Shown: one piece after another, positions 35,097-47,039 of the stretch
How the letters are laid out: every line of letters starts with the position of its first letter
Numbering within the stretch: position 1 is the stretch's first letter
Source: Hermatobates lingyangjiaoensis
Lineage: Eukaryota; Arthropoda; Insecta; Hemiptera; Hermatobatidae
Assembly (NCBI GenBank): GCA_026182355.1
Contig: JAPFBL010000119.1
Location: 2,242,001 to 2,306,000 of the forward strand
Direction: 5' to 3'
DNA: 64,000 bases
The notes under the pieces: generated by a model
The model's input: only the letters and a program-made list of their open reading frames with translations
Database searches by the model: none
What the model was told of the DNA's origin: nothing
Program-made: the position numbers and the translations under genes

Positions 35097-35814
35097 GCCA
35101 AGCGCATTTGCGAAACGACTGTCATAAATCAAACCCAAAGCAAATTCAGCTAATAAACATTGCAAAAACTCACTTCGATATTTCGAGGAATCGTTATGAT
35201 CATGAGATGCTTGAGACATCACGCCAAATGTCTCTACATTACTTGTTTTAGTATTAGTTAGACTGTGATAAAAACCCCTTGTTTTAGTTGAGAGATCATA
35301 GCAATTTTTCTTTTTTAATACATAACATAAAAATGAAGTCCAGTTGGATTTTACAAATTACACTGAATAGAAAGCCGAAGAAAATACTTACTAAGATCGA
35401 TATTTTGAACGAAAGATTGTTATCAAGAGATGCTCTGAATAGAAGGTAAATCATGTTGAAAATTTATTGATTACTCGAAAATAGGTTCTCCATTTATTGA
35501 AAAAAAAAAAAGCAAACATTGGGTTGAGTTGATTATGTTACTGGTGTGTTCACATTGTGGGAAAGGCTTGAGTGACTGTGCCGAGTAGGAGTAAGTTCAT
35601 GTTGAGTTTTTGCATCTGGCACAGAATACGTGTATATCAACTTTGATTCGTTCTCACACAAGATTTTCCATTCGAGTGATAACTACATCCTGTGCTGTTC
35701 TCTCTATATACTCTTATGGTATTAATGTAGCGTGGGTCAAAAATAGAGCTACATTTACCTACCCTTGGCCACATCTCACCACCTCATCATGAAACAAATT
35801 TGTATTATTTGTTT

Positions 35815-36000
35815 GGTGTTTGTTTCCCAACGCCTACACTTATACAGCTTTCATCTTTTAGTGCTGTTTAAGAGGGGGTTTAAAATAGTAGCTCATTTAT
35901 TATTTGGTACCCATTTTAGTAATGGGTGAGCCACATTACTTGTTGATCTCGATTAGGAGTACTATTTACTATTTTAGTAAATAGCTTGTATGATTGTAGT
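35815..36000 (-). mobile_element. SINE 3' tail fragment
   Basis: Shares TAATGGGTGAGCCACATTAC and the surrounding tail with 6350-6490 and, more weakly, 48200-48330. No head or body. Confidence 0.4.
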
Positions 36001-36829
36001 GTGTTCTGATATCAAATATATAACGCTGGTTCACATTGCCTTATCTGCTTCTCCTCCCGAACTCCCGAAGAACTCTGCGTGAAGGTAATGGTTTTTTGGT
36101 CCCAGTTTGTTTCTAAATCCTTCATCAAATTATCTTCTGTTTCAGAACAGGGGTATCTTCTCTTAATGCAGATTCATTTACTGCTTATTTGGCCGCCGTA
36201 TTAATTTACCACCTATATGCTCACGTCGTTTAGAATTTTGTATAATTCCTTTGCTCGAAAAGGTTCTATGATGGATAATATTACTAATTCTAATCTTATT
36301 GGGAACTTAAGTGTTGCCTTACAGTATTTAATGACTTCTTTAATTATTATTGATTTGGTGGTATAGACGGTGCAACTTTTTAGGATGATCGAAGATATCA
36401 TTGTTAACTATATAGGTAAGGGCTAAATTTGAGTTTGTCAAAATTTAATACTTCTAATGTAGAAAGACATAATAATTCTTGTCTCTGATATGCTTAAACT
36501 AATAGAAAAACGAATGAGAAGTTAGGTTGAGCTGAATTCAGAGAGGTATGCGTTCGTTTCATATATTATTTTTTCGTGATAGAACAAGTTAAGATTGCCT
36601 GAAGCAGTTTCCCAGACCAGTGTATTTGTCACAGGCCGTATTGACATGGCTATACATCAGCTTTTGAATTAGACACTCTACGTGTACTCCCTCTCCTCTT
36701 CATAGCCATTAAAAGTCGATTTAATCTAGAGGCTGGAAATAATCTTTTTTCTTCTTTTTTTTTTAAAGGGCTTTATTAGTTGTCTAAATTGGTTTTTGAA
36801 AGATGAATTAGTGGCGATATTGACAAAAA

Positions 36830-37015
36830 GTTAAAGATGGAGGCCAAGTGTCTGCAGCAATATCGGACTCTGTCCGGTGATTGATACTACCCTCCGCCAT
36901 ATTGTTTCTTCTCACGCCGCCCTCCCTTCCTCTATGATCGTCCTCTTTACGCCAACTTTTCACACTTTGTTCAACTTTTTTTTCTCTTTTGGTCATTTCT
37001 TCAGAAATTCGTTTT
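36830..37015. other. GC-richer island, unknown
   Basis: Contains GATGGAGGCCAAGTGTCTGC and CTCCGCCATATTG. Open frames on both strands of about 76 codons show no recognised domain. Similar islands lie at 43425-43610 and 44765-44880. Confidence 0.25.
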
Positions 37016-37180
37016 CTTTTTTCCCTTACATTGAACATTTATGTTCTTCTTGTCATTACTGTATAAGCTGGTTTTTCTCGGTGCAATTAACAGTAATAAA
37101 TATATCATGAAGATAATAACAATTAACTCAAATGCATGTATTTCTAATTTTTGCATATATTTTGCAAAATGAAATTTCCA

Positions 37181-37350
37181 GGAATCAATGATCAAACCAG
37201 AATATGAAATGGGAAAGCAAGACTAAGATCTTTCAACCCTAACAAGCGGTCTTCGTCAGTTGGTTTTTGACTCTGACGGAGATCGCTTGTTACGGTTGAA
37301 AGATCTTAGTCTTGTTTTACCATTTCATATTGTGGTTTGATCAATAATAG
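37181..37350. repeat. family B ribozyme-like repeat, head-to-head palindrome
   Basis: Arms meet near 37260 at GTCAGTTGG. The left hammerhead-like core is cut short at the centre; the right one keeps CTCTGACGGAGATCGC and GAAAGATC. Possible 8-bp flank match ATGAAATT, not convincing. Confidence 0.7.
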
Positions 37351-37548
37351 TGTATAAACGTACATGAAATTGTATAATATTCTGAAAGTAGAAACAAATT
37401 TTGGCAGTAAATAAAACTAGTATCACAATACATACATATATATATAACAATTTTCTTAGTACACTAGAGTATAACCAACTTTTTGATAACACATAGAGTG
37501 GAACAAATTAAAGCCGTTACAAGAACTGATATTTCAAGACATCCAAGA

Positions 37549-37602
37549 AACTCAGTACTATGTTTCGACCTTGTCGTCATTAGAGAAATAAAGAAGTGAG
37601 TC
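37549..37602 (-). ncRNA. hammerhead-like motif, family G
   Basis: CUAAUGA, CGAC-AAG-GUCG-type hairpin, GAAA, CAUA, with an outer stem I ACUCA/UGAGU. Relatives at 46785-46845 (+) and 52424-52478 (+) keep the outer stem (ACUUAC/GUGAGU at 52.4 kb) with different inner bases. Confidence 0.35.
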
Positions 37603-38089
37603 GCTCCGAAGACAGGCGACACCTGCCATATATTTATATGTATATATGTACAGAATAAAATGTATTACAACTCGGTTAGTTCTTCAGGTTCTAATTTAAC
37701 TCTCATTGCTGACGTTTCGGTTTTTAATAGGCCATGCAACTTCGCCACTTTTTTAACACTGACTCATATGAGTGCAATATTTTGATGTCGGCATCAGGAG
37801 AAGGAATTAAGAAGAAGATGAGTACTGCTCAAATAGCAAACACTAATTCTGTTAGAATCATTTAGGATTGATGAAGAGTTGAAATATTCAATATTCACCT
37901 GTAATTTGTTGCTAACGAAACCCATGTTAGAATCGTTTAATATCTATATAGAGTTGTAGCAGTCATTTTGACTAACCAAACCCATATTAGAATTGTTTAA
38001 GATCGATATAGAGTTGCAGCAGTCAAAATTAACCAGTCATTTTTCATCTAATTTTCAATTCCGTTTGAGACGAACCGAACCCATGCTAG

Positions 38090-38420
38090 AGACTTTGAAA
38101 AGCGTTGCAGCTGTCAATAGATACGAGCTGGACGAATGTGCAGTTTGTTTGGCTGACAGGAGAGCTGAAGGATGTCACCTTTGAAAGTTGAGAAGGCCGA
38201 CCTGTTGCCTGGACAAGGGTCAGCAAGACAGTGCGCGACGGCAGCTGTCGAGCATGATGGCGGATTGTAGGAGTGGGGGCTGGTCACGGAACCCAAAACA
38301 AACAGCCCCTGGCGAGCAAGCTCCGCCGTCTCAGCCGCTTTCTCCGCCCGCGGCCCCCACCTTCAAATCCATCAATCCTTTCTTCTCTCCCGTTTTCTTC
38401 CTGTTTATTTGTTCCGTGTT
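38090..38420. other. CpG-containing GC-rich island, unknown
   Basis: Contains GCGACGGCAGCTGTCGAGC, GATGGCGGATTG (YY1-like) and CGCCCGCGGCCCCC. Frames of 82 (+) and 60 (-) codons lack any motif I recognise. Could be a promoter, a non-coding conserved element or an exon. Confidence 0.3.
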
Positions 38421-38659
38421 GAATTATTCCCTATAAATTCCAATGAATATTCCTTTACCTTGCAATAAAACCTCCAGGTACAATTTTCCTTTCCTTTAGA
38501 GGAGCATTTTTGCTCATAGATTTTTTAAAACATTTTTATCTATATACTTAAAAAAAAAGAACACGAATGAAAACTGCTCACTAGGACTCGCTTTCAATGT
38601 TTCGTTTCGACCCTTTTAATGGCCGTCCTCAGCAAAGTGTTACAGCGAAATGACGAAAG

Positions 38660-40000
38660 CTAAGAGAACAGCTTCTCAGAATTTTTGCAAGTTGGCCACG
38701 ATGAAAACGATAAAGTACGAGGAATAACTGAGAAAGAAAAAAATAAAAACTAATTAATAATATAAAAAACTCTTATGAAAAAAATTTAACATCAATTAGA
38801 AAATTAATAAATTAAACAGTATTTAATTCAATTAAAATAAAATGATATGATCATTATGTTAATTAACAAATGAATAAAAATAAATATACAAAAAAAAAAT
38901 TGAAACTCAGAGCATAACCTAATGGTTTAAATTGATACCTAGAAGTGAACTAGTTCCTAAGAGGCATATACGGCTTCTTCTGAAGCTCTTAAAGTGATGA
39001 CGCTGTTGAGAGAATTTCTTTAGTATTTTGAAGTATAAAAAAGTTTTTAAAATTAATGCCTATTAGTCATTTTACATATTGAAGGATATTTAATTTAAAC
39101 AGTCTGGATAATTTGCGATCTGAGGCTGCACATAATATCAAGACCATTTGCTGATCCGTGGACATGCCAAATAAATCAATTATTTTATTTTGTATTTATT
39201 ATTATATTTATTTTGTCCGAGGACAAAGTAAATCAATGCTCAATAGCACATATAGTGTCCTACTTGAACTGAATGATTGAATGAATCAAGAGTAGTAAAT
39301 CTAGGTAATTAAAAGTAGTTTCAATATTTAATCTAGAGTTATTGGTCCATTAAAGCCCGTGCTGTTGATGACAATCGCTTAATAAAATTTCACTACTCTT
39401 TCCTTTGACTAAATTTTGACAAAATGTGGAAAAACCGTTGCTGGTGAATTTTAATATGGCTGATTACGGACAGTAAACAATTTACGTTCACACCGTTATC
39501 ATACATGTGGTGATGTATCTCACAATTTTGACAAAAGTACTTTTCTTACCACAACTTTTCCACCAGTTTTTTTTTTATATATTAGGGGATGTAATGAAAT
39601 AATTAGTTTATTATTTTTGATCCTTTCCTTTTACTGTGATATCTTAAACAAATAATCTATTTATCGTATGAGATTTATTCTGAAATATTGGTTTTCTCAT
39701 TTTCTATTGGTGTATAAAAAGCAGCTGGTATTTTAACCTGACACTGCCTTCTAATGGCAAGCTAGATGTAACTGTCTAGTCTTCCATACCGTTATCCCTA
39801 ACTGCCATGTCACCTCTCTCATTAGCACATCAATTATCTATAATACATAGGTATATATAAAATTGTATTTATGATCTTTCTCTTCTTCTTTCTTCCTTCT
39901 TTCTCTTCCTTGTCTCCCCTCCCTTTGAAAGTTGCCTAAAATGTTTGAGTGCTTCTTTTTGAACGCAAGCCAGTCGTTATCAGCCTTCGGAGCGATTCAC
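38660..40000. other. AT-rich intergenic DNA
   Basis: No gene. Ends in a C/T-rich stretch (39876-39925) before a 48-bp (TA)n. Confidence 0.5.
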
Positions 40001-40002
40001 TG

Positions 40003-40054
<52 letters not shown>

Positions 40055-40204
40055 TATATATAGATGTATTATCTATTTGGGATTCGGTTATATTTTCTAG
40101 GTTCAAAAATCAAACTCTCATTGCCGACGTTTCGGCAATGAATGAAAGCAGTGATTAGATAACACACCTATTCTATCAAACGGTGATATATTATTGAATT
40201 TGTT

Positions 40205-40243
<39 letters not shown>

Positions 40244-40285
40244 AATAAAAGAAATAATGACTAAAAGTAGTAAAATAGATAGAAA

Positions 40286-40332
40286 CAGTTCCTAAACGCT
40301 TTCGAGTATTAACCTCGTTTTGAAAAGGACTG
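40286..40332 (-). ncRNA. PLE-end hairpin with hammerhead-like 3' half
   Basis: Stem I CAGU-CCU/AGG-A-ACUG pairs well; stem II GAG...CUC, GAAA, GCGUU. The CUGANGA box is replaced by AAAACGA, so catalysis is doubtful. Confidence 0.3.
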
Positions 40333-41257
40333 AGGCATTGACTTTGTAAATTTAATAGTGTGTTCAGGGTCAATCAACCATCATCTGGTAAAAATGAAAG
40401 AAGGGAGGGAAACATGGGACAATTTGTCTGGCAACCGTCTTTACCAAAGGCCCACCTTATTTTGATAAACCAGGGTTGACTTTATCAAGTTAACATTATT
40501 TGAGTTCATAGAGTGATTAAATTTATTTGGTTGCAAAAATAAAAAGGTAGTAAAAAAGGAAATTCTTCCTTTAATACTATGTTTACTATTGTGTAATAAT
40601 ATACAATAATATATCAGATCAATAGAAGACTGTTGGGCTAATTCCAGGTGTTCATCCCTTTTCCTTTATTACTTAAACCTGCCATCATAGCAAAGAATAG
40701 AATGCACAACCCTTCATTACTACTCATCCAATGCTTTAGTTAGGAATTATTTATAATAGCATCATTTGTGAATACCTTTAAAACCAGTTGAATATTATTA
40801 TTAGGACACTTTTGTCGCACACTGATGTATGAAGATTTTACATTAAAAACGTGAAATAAAAATCAACCTTTAAATCACAGTAAGAAATTCAGAACTGATT
40901 CACTTGTTTCAATTTAAATGAGATTCATAAAGATCACTTGTTTAGGTCAAAAGGTTATAGTCTCATTTATGAATTGAATAATTTGGTTTAAACGATGATT
41001 TTTATTTCGCATGTTATTGTGAAATCATTTTATCTTCATAAAGTCAATAATAAATCAACTGTTTGATATAATTGGTGTACTATGCAATAGGGATTCCGTT
41101 AATTATTAACCTAAAAAATTTACTGAATCCCGATTGCATGATACACCTATTTATATATATATTAAAAATATACCATATCTGGCAAAGAAGTTGGTGCCAG
41201 ATATGATGTTATTTTTAAAAAGTTATGCATTGAAGAACTGTTACTTATTTTCACATA

Positions 41258-41298
41258 CTCACATACACACCACACACACACACACACACACACACATA

Positions 41299-41338
<40 letters not shown>
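41258..41338. repeat. compound (CA)n(TA)n microsatellite
   Basis: CA-rich run (about 41262-41296) followed by 42 bp of TA. Other long TA arrays: 11808-11840, 12397-12438, 16028-16070, 40003-40050, 41449-41486 and 45238-45279. Confidence 0.9.
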
Positions 41339-41341
<3 letters not shown>

Positions 41342-41370
41342 TAGCAGTTTGCTTCTCAACGCGAGTACTT

Positions 41371-41416
41371 CGCACTTCTTCCCGATGACGACGGATGTCG
41401 AAATATCGAAGTGTAG
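41371..41416 (+). ncRNA. hammerhead-like motif, family E
   Basis: Plus-strand twin of 7939-7984: stem I CUUC/GAAG, CCGAUGA, stem II GAC-GGAU-GUC, GAAA, UAUC. (TA)n arrays lie on both sides (41297-41338 and 41449-41486). Confidence 0.4.
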
Positions 41417-41447
41417 TGTCTTTCTGTGTTCTTTTATATGTGTTAAA

Positions 41448-41489
<42 letters not shown>

Positions 41490-43424
41490 AAATCAGCAGA
41501 GAGATATTAAATAAAAATTGAAAAAATTCCGTTGATTTAAATGTACTTTGTTGTTAAAGAACTACGAAATAAGTTTTTTGACATCGATCCCTCTCGAAAT
41601 GCCTTGCAAAATTCATATATAATGGGTCCGAAATGGAGTAAATAGTTAAATGTGAGTAAGGAGATACACTCAAGTAATTTTTTGCTTCTAGTGCCTTCAA
41701 GAGAATAAATATCTTGGTTTTCAAATGTCTTTTCATCATTGTTTTTCATGGTTTATTCTGCTTACCACGGATAAAACGACAATTTGAGGCATGTGCTCAG
41801 TCTTTTCTTTCAGCAAGAAATTTAGAAATAGCACGAATGTAATTTGTTCTATTGAGAGTCACAATAGAATGTGGCCTCACATTTTCATTTTTTAGGGAGA
41901 TATAAATGAAATTTTACAAAATAAAACCATTGGACTGAGCAAAGAAGGGTTAATTTTTTTATTTGCAATATTTAAGAATAAATGAAAATCTGTTTAAAGT
42001 TGTATCTAATTTATTAAACAAAGAACTATATCAGATATTAACAACCAAGTTAATGAAATTAATGCATTTAAGATAGTATAATGAACCTATGTAAAATTTG
42101 TAAGAAGGGAATAGAGACAAGTCTGATTTTGAATAAAAGTTAAACATGAAATCGTATAATCCAACATTAACCCTTCGAGCCCATTTCTGTTCCATTTTCA
42201 TTTAAAATAAACATATTTGGAAATAAAATGGAATTTTGAAACAGTAGAGATGAAAACAGAGACAATAGAAGCAAATGTAAACCGTACATTCATTAAATTG
42301 TGAATTTAATTAAAACTTGGCTGAATTACATTTCAGCCTGTGATTGATTTTGTTCAAGCTTCATACCATCAGAATGAGAATTACAACAGGATTTAAACAG
42401 GCTCATGTTGACTCTTCCATGGCATAGATAATTAACTCTCTTTTCTAAGTGTTCAAATTAATTTCAAGTGATAGAAAATGCTTAAAGTGTCTTTTTTTGA
42501 TTTAATTACACAGTCAGTTTGTCATTGCATAATAGTAATATTATTTGTTATATTGAATGCCACAATCTGTTAGTAATTACCTAATAGTGATAATTACTTG
42601 TTCCATTAATTACACGAGCTGGTGGTCATTGATTATTAGTGATAATGGTTTAATATTACTTGGTCTATTGACCTTGTAAATATCTAATTTGTGTTCGATA
42701 GCATAAAGGTCTAAATAACCATTACATAAATAAAATAATTGGTTAGATTAGTTGTGTGCATATTATCTTTATTAGAATAACCAAAAATTTTGTTTTTAAT
42801 ATATATATATATACGAGTATATAACCAAAATGAAATCTCTGACCTGATTATCTGATTTCACTGTTCTCATAAACTTTAGGGGTTTTGGAGAACCTTGGAC
42901 ATTCGTAGAACTTTGTTGTAGACCAGTGCACAAAAATATAGATGCTTCTTTGCACACAAAACTTTTTCCTTTTGGCCAAAATTGTGCTAAAGTTCAAAGC
43001 AATATTCTGAAGATTCTGAGTTCAAAGAAGAATTTGTCTTGATAATTCTGAAGGTAAAAAGAACTATCGTAAAAGAGATATCGTAAAATTTTGTGAAAAT
43101 TAATGACTTATCAATTCCATGTGTTGAAGATGCTTTCTAATTGATTCAGAAATACCATCCCATCCTGGAGTAAATTCAAGACTTGTTCTTTTAAAAATTA
43201 GTTTCATCCATCTTTATAGAACTTCCTTTAAATATAACACCGAACAACTTTGCTCTTATCTCACTTAAGTGCCTATTCTAGTAGGTATTGTAAATGATAG
43301 GAATGTTTTAGAAATGATGTACAGAAGAGTTGTATCACAGTGTTGTTTAGTATTTTTTTTTTCGGTATTCAGATTTCTGTAGTGTTTTCATTGCAACATC
43401 TGGATATGTGGCATAGTATTTGTA
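41490..43424. other. AT-rich intergenic DNA
   Basis: No gene or known repeat seen. Frames of 61-70 codons at 41537-41749 overlap each other and have no domain. Confidence 0.5.
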
Positions 43425-44044
43425 TGGGTTGTTGCCCATAGCATGTGCTTGGTATTTGAGCGTTGCAGCGTGGGAGGATTCAGTGTTTATTAATGACCAT
43501 GTAGATTCAAGTTGTGGAGACAGTTATAACTCCATTGTCGGAAGGCTCGGCACCCTGTCGACTCCCTCACGCCTACACGCCTCTCCCTTCAAACTCTTCT
43601 ACCTTTCTTCTTCATTTCATTAAACAACCATCAATAAAATCAAGTCGCTATTTCATTTTACTCCCCTAATATATTCTTCTTATACTATTACACCAGTTTT
43701 CATTTATTTTATATAAGTTTCTGATGGGTCAGATATGCAATTTGTTTACTTTTCTGAAAGTAGTGAAATCGCCTGGCACACTTTTTGGCGTCATTTAGAC
43801 TTTCTCTTACAATACTTAGGCTGCTAAAATTACTATTGTCTTAATATTTTAAGCATTACTACAACTTGACACCAATAGTTTATAGCTTTATACTCAACCT
43901 CAGAAGGTCCAATGAAGGACTAACGTTTTCTTAATTAACAGAGTTTGTTAACTGTACTCTTAGATTACTTAAAAGTAATACACCAACTATTTTTCTATTT
44001 CTTTTATTAGTGATATTTTTACACAAATAGATTTAACTATACGT

Positions 44045-44256
44045 ATTTTCAAAGGTTTTGAGATTTTGTGAGGGTTTTTGGTCTAGATATTGAAAAAAAA
44101 AACGCTTCTTTGTCAACGTTTCAGCATATATTTATGTCTTCCTCAGGGCTAAAACATTGATACATTCAGCATAACTATTACAACAAAGAAGTGTTTTTTT
44201 AATATCTAGACCAACAACCCTCAAAAAATCTCCTAACCTTTGAATATAGAGTGGTT
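44045..44256. mobile_element. PLE-end inverted pair with a hammerhead-like motif
   Basis: Arms 44048-44114 and 44180-44256 are imperfect inverted copies (GGTCTAGATATTGAAAAAAA type). The motif on the minus strand (44107-44156) reads CUGAGGA, hairpin, GAAA, CGUU with ACGU self-complementary; stem I pairs 6 of 8 positions. Only one half carries the motif. Confidence 0.45.
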
Positions 44257-45236
44257 AATAAACGAATAGCATGATGACTATACGTATATTCATATCTATA
44301 TTCCTATTCCTTCCTCTTTTCTTAAATATAGTTTCATTTACAATTTTGAGGCAACCACAGTGGTCTAATATAATAGTATTGCAAAAAGTTTAATACTTGG
44401 AGCTCTGTACATCAAGAAACAAAATCGGAACCTTAATGTTCAAAACAGTGACTTAAATTTTGTGATAGAGTCTACATTTTTTTCAAAGAAGTTGAAACTA
44501 GAGTACATTTCTCAGGCGGGATTTTTCTAATATCTACCTACCTTACCTTACTGCTTACTCCTACATTCTCACTTTTTGTTTGGTTAGCCAGATTTAAACT
44601 TTTTTTGTAACTGTTTATATTTTATCTTTTTTTTTTAATTTAAATCTACAGTAGATTCAGTTAAAAAAGTCTGATGATGGTCTATGATAGCAGAAGCTTG
44701 TGATTTCTAATAGTCTGTAATGATAATATCGTTGTTCACTCATTTTTAGTTCAGTAGTGTCGTGTCTCTAATTTTTAGGTTCCAACTATCTTCAGGAGAG
44801 CAAAGTGAGACCAGACGCACGACTGTGGTAACCCTCGCTGCATCGTGCATTCCGTCTCCCTTCCTTTTTCTCTCTTAAAGACTGTTAAAACCAAAAATTC
44901 CAGACTATAAGTATGTGTTTTAACTTCTATTTGAGTTTTTTTTACTATCTTTGACCTGTTCATTTTAGATTGTTTTCGTGACATTGAAGTATATTATTGT
45001 ATATAAATTTAAAATAAACCAAATAAGTACACACACTATTTAAAGGTTGACACCTGTTGTTTTTCAACAAAGGTTGACTGCATACCCCTCTTACATTTTT
45101 TATTTTCTTATAATGGTTAAACTGAATATTCGATTTGTAATTGTAATTATTATTTTCAAATACTGTTCAAGTTTTCAGTTAGCCTCTGGCAAAGACCTCT
45201 TGTTTATAATTTTATAATTTCCATACTGTGCTTTGG

Positions 45237-45283
<47 letters not shown>

Positions 45284-45299
45284 TATATATGTGTGTTTA

Positions 45300-45455
45300 A
45301 TTGAAATATGCAGCAGCCTCTGCATTTATGACTTTTTTACTGACTGCCTCTAATTTTCTGGTTAGAGACAGTCAGTAAAAAAGTCGTAATGCAGAGGCTA
45401 CTGCATATTTCATTTTAACAAGTTTAAAAGAAGATTTGCTGCCTGCCTATACAAA
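45300..45455 (+). mobile_element. PLE N-terminal fragment with fold-back hairpin
   Basis: Encodes SLKEDLLPAYTNIY just before (TA)n at 45455-45478. Upstream, about 40-bp arms (45305-45344 and 45366-45408) form a strong hairpin whose loop is itself a CTCTAA/TTAGAG stem. The arms contain the NAEA part of the PLE frame. Confidence 0.5.
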
Positions 45456-45477
45456 TATATATATATATATATATATA

Positions 45478-46510
45478 CATGTGAGATTAAATTTTCTGCC
45501 CACTTTTGTCTTAATTAGTTTTTTGGATTTCTTTTCCAAATCTCGAAGTCTTACTTTAATTTCTTTGGGAACTAGGTGTAATAACTCACCATATGTTTTG
45601 TTGTCCATTTTTTTATTTTTACCGACGTTTCGGTCTTCTTCGACCATCTACTGGGTGATTTTAGAACACATACTATTTTAACAAATTTAACATTTTTAAC
45701 AAAAACTAAATTTTAACGCTCGACTAACAAAATAAAAATGTAAACAATTAAACTGGCAGGTTGCAATTCCTGTTACACACAGACAGGTGTGTCTTCAGTT
45801 TCTTCATTCCTTGTTGAATTTCCTATATGTAGAGGTTGGAATTGTCCCATGTGCAACTTCAATATGTTTGCAAAACTTGCAGTTTGATTATTGATACTGG
45901 GTCTCTTTTCCAAAATATTCAGGGCCTCTACAATACTAATCTGCTGTGATCGCGTTCTTGATATAGTATTTCGGTATTGTTTGTAAGCATTTCCCTGGTC
46001 AGCTTCACTTTATGTAACCTTTCTGTGTGGTCCTTAGGTCCTCCTGCAGCTAGGAAATAATCAAACTGCAAGTTTTGCAAACATATTGAAGTTGCACATG
46101 GGACAATTCCAACCTCTACATATAGGAAATTCAACAAGGAATGAAGAAACTGAAGACACACCTGTCTGTGTGTAACAGGAATTGCAACCTGCCAGTTTAA
46201 TTGTTTACATTTTTATTTTGTTAGTCGAGCGTTAAAATTTAGTTTTTGTTAAAAATGTTAAATTTGTTAAAATAGTATGTGTTCTAAAATCACCCAGTAG
46301 ATGGTCGAAGAAGACCGAAACGTCGGTAAAAATAAAAAATGGACAACAAAACATATGGTGAGTTATTACACCTAGTTCCCAAAGAAATTTAAAGTAAGAC
46401 TTCGAGATTTGGAAAAGAAATCCAAAAAACTAATTAAGACAAAAGTGGGCAGAAAATTTAATCTCACATGTATAAATGAAGGACTGTTCCCCAAATATAC
46501 GAATTTCAAA
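45478..46510. mobile_element. PLE family C: divergent pair with an endonuclease tail between
   Basis: Minus copy (45478-46060): GIY-YIG endonuclease C-terminus (RLHKVKLTREMLTNN, then RDHSRLVLVEALNILEK, about 46030-45890), then 3' sequence, a ribozyme-like motif at 45620-45660, and the start of the next frame (YGELLHLVPKEIK to GRKFNLTC). Plus copy (46070-46510) is an inverted duplicate of the distal 430 bp. It has one extra T after CCCAAAGAAATT (about 46390), which shifts the frame, and extends to CINEGLFPKYTN. Endonuclease end followed by a new start is the head-to-tail arrangement known for PLEs. Bounded by (TA)n at 45455-45478 and 46512-46533. Confidence 0.7.
45620..45660 (-). ncRNA. ribozyme-like motif, family C minus copy (twin at 46288-46328, +)
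   Basis: GGUC-GAAGAA-GACC hairpin, GAAA, CGUC with self-complementary ACGU. The first box is CAGUAGA instead of CUGAAGA in both copies, so both are probably inactive. Confidence 0.3.
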
Positions 46511-46618
46511 CTATATATATATATATATATATTGATATAATAATTGTAGTATATTATTGTGGTATATGTTTTAATTATGTAACAGAGTAAATTAGGTATG
46601 CTGCAACAGAAACAGATT

Positions 46619-46664
46619 TCCAAGCCCTGAAGATGAAATATATGTCGAAACGTCGGCAAAAGGA
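46619..46664 (+). ncRNA. hammerhead-like motif
   Basis: CUGAAGA, U, weak hairpin GA...UC, GAAA, CGUC (ACGU self-complementary). Stem I has GCC/GGC next to the core, an A-rich internal loop, then UCC/GGA. A bulged stem I of this kind is usual in type I hammerheads. Confidence 0.45.
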
Positions 46665-47039
46665 CTAGTTTGAAATTATTAGACCTCAACCCTCAAACAA
46701 ATTACATCATATAAATATTGGGTCAAGAAAACAAATATATATGTATATATATAATATATATATGCAGTGAGTCGTCTCCTGTCTTCGGAGTAACACTTCT
46801 TTATCCGTCCATCTGATCACGATCCGTCGAAATGTAGTAGTAAGCTTCTGGTATTTCTTTTATGTGTCTTATTTCTGTGAATTTAGTTTATATATATGTA
46901 ATAAGATGTAAGAATAAATACGTGAAATACATAAAATCAAAATCTCAATAACAGTAATTAATTGAGTTATTGGGCTAAGATCTTTGGATCAGGTAACTGG
47001 TCTGCGTCCGAGTCACACAATAAATTGATCTAATTAACC

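Noticed and set aside
46918..47030. Further family B copy (also 40850-41035)
   Set aside because: Only the ACGTGAAAT end and general inverted layout resemble it; core boxes are not recognisable, so not counted.
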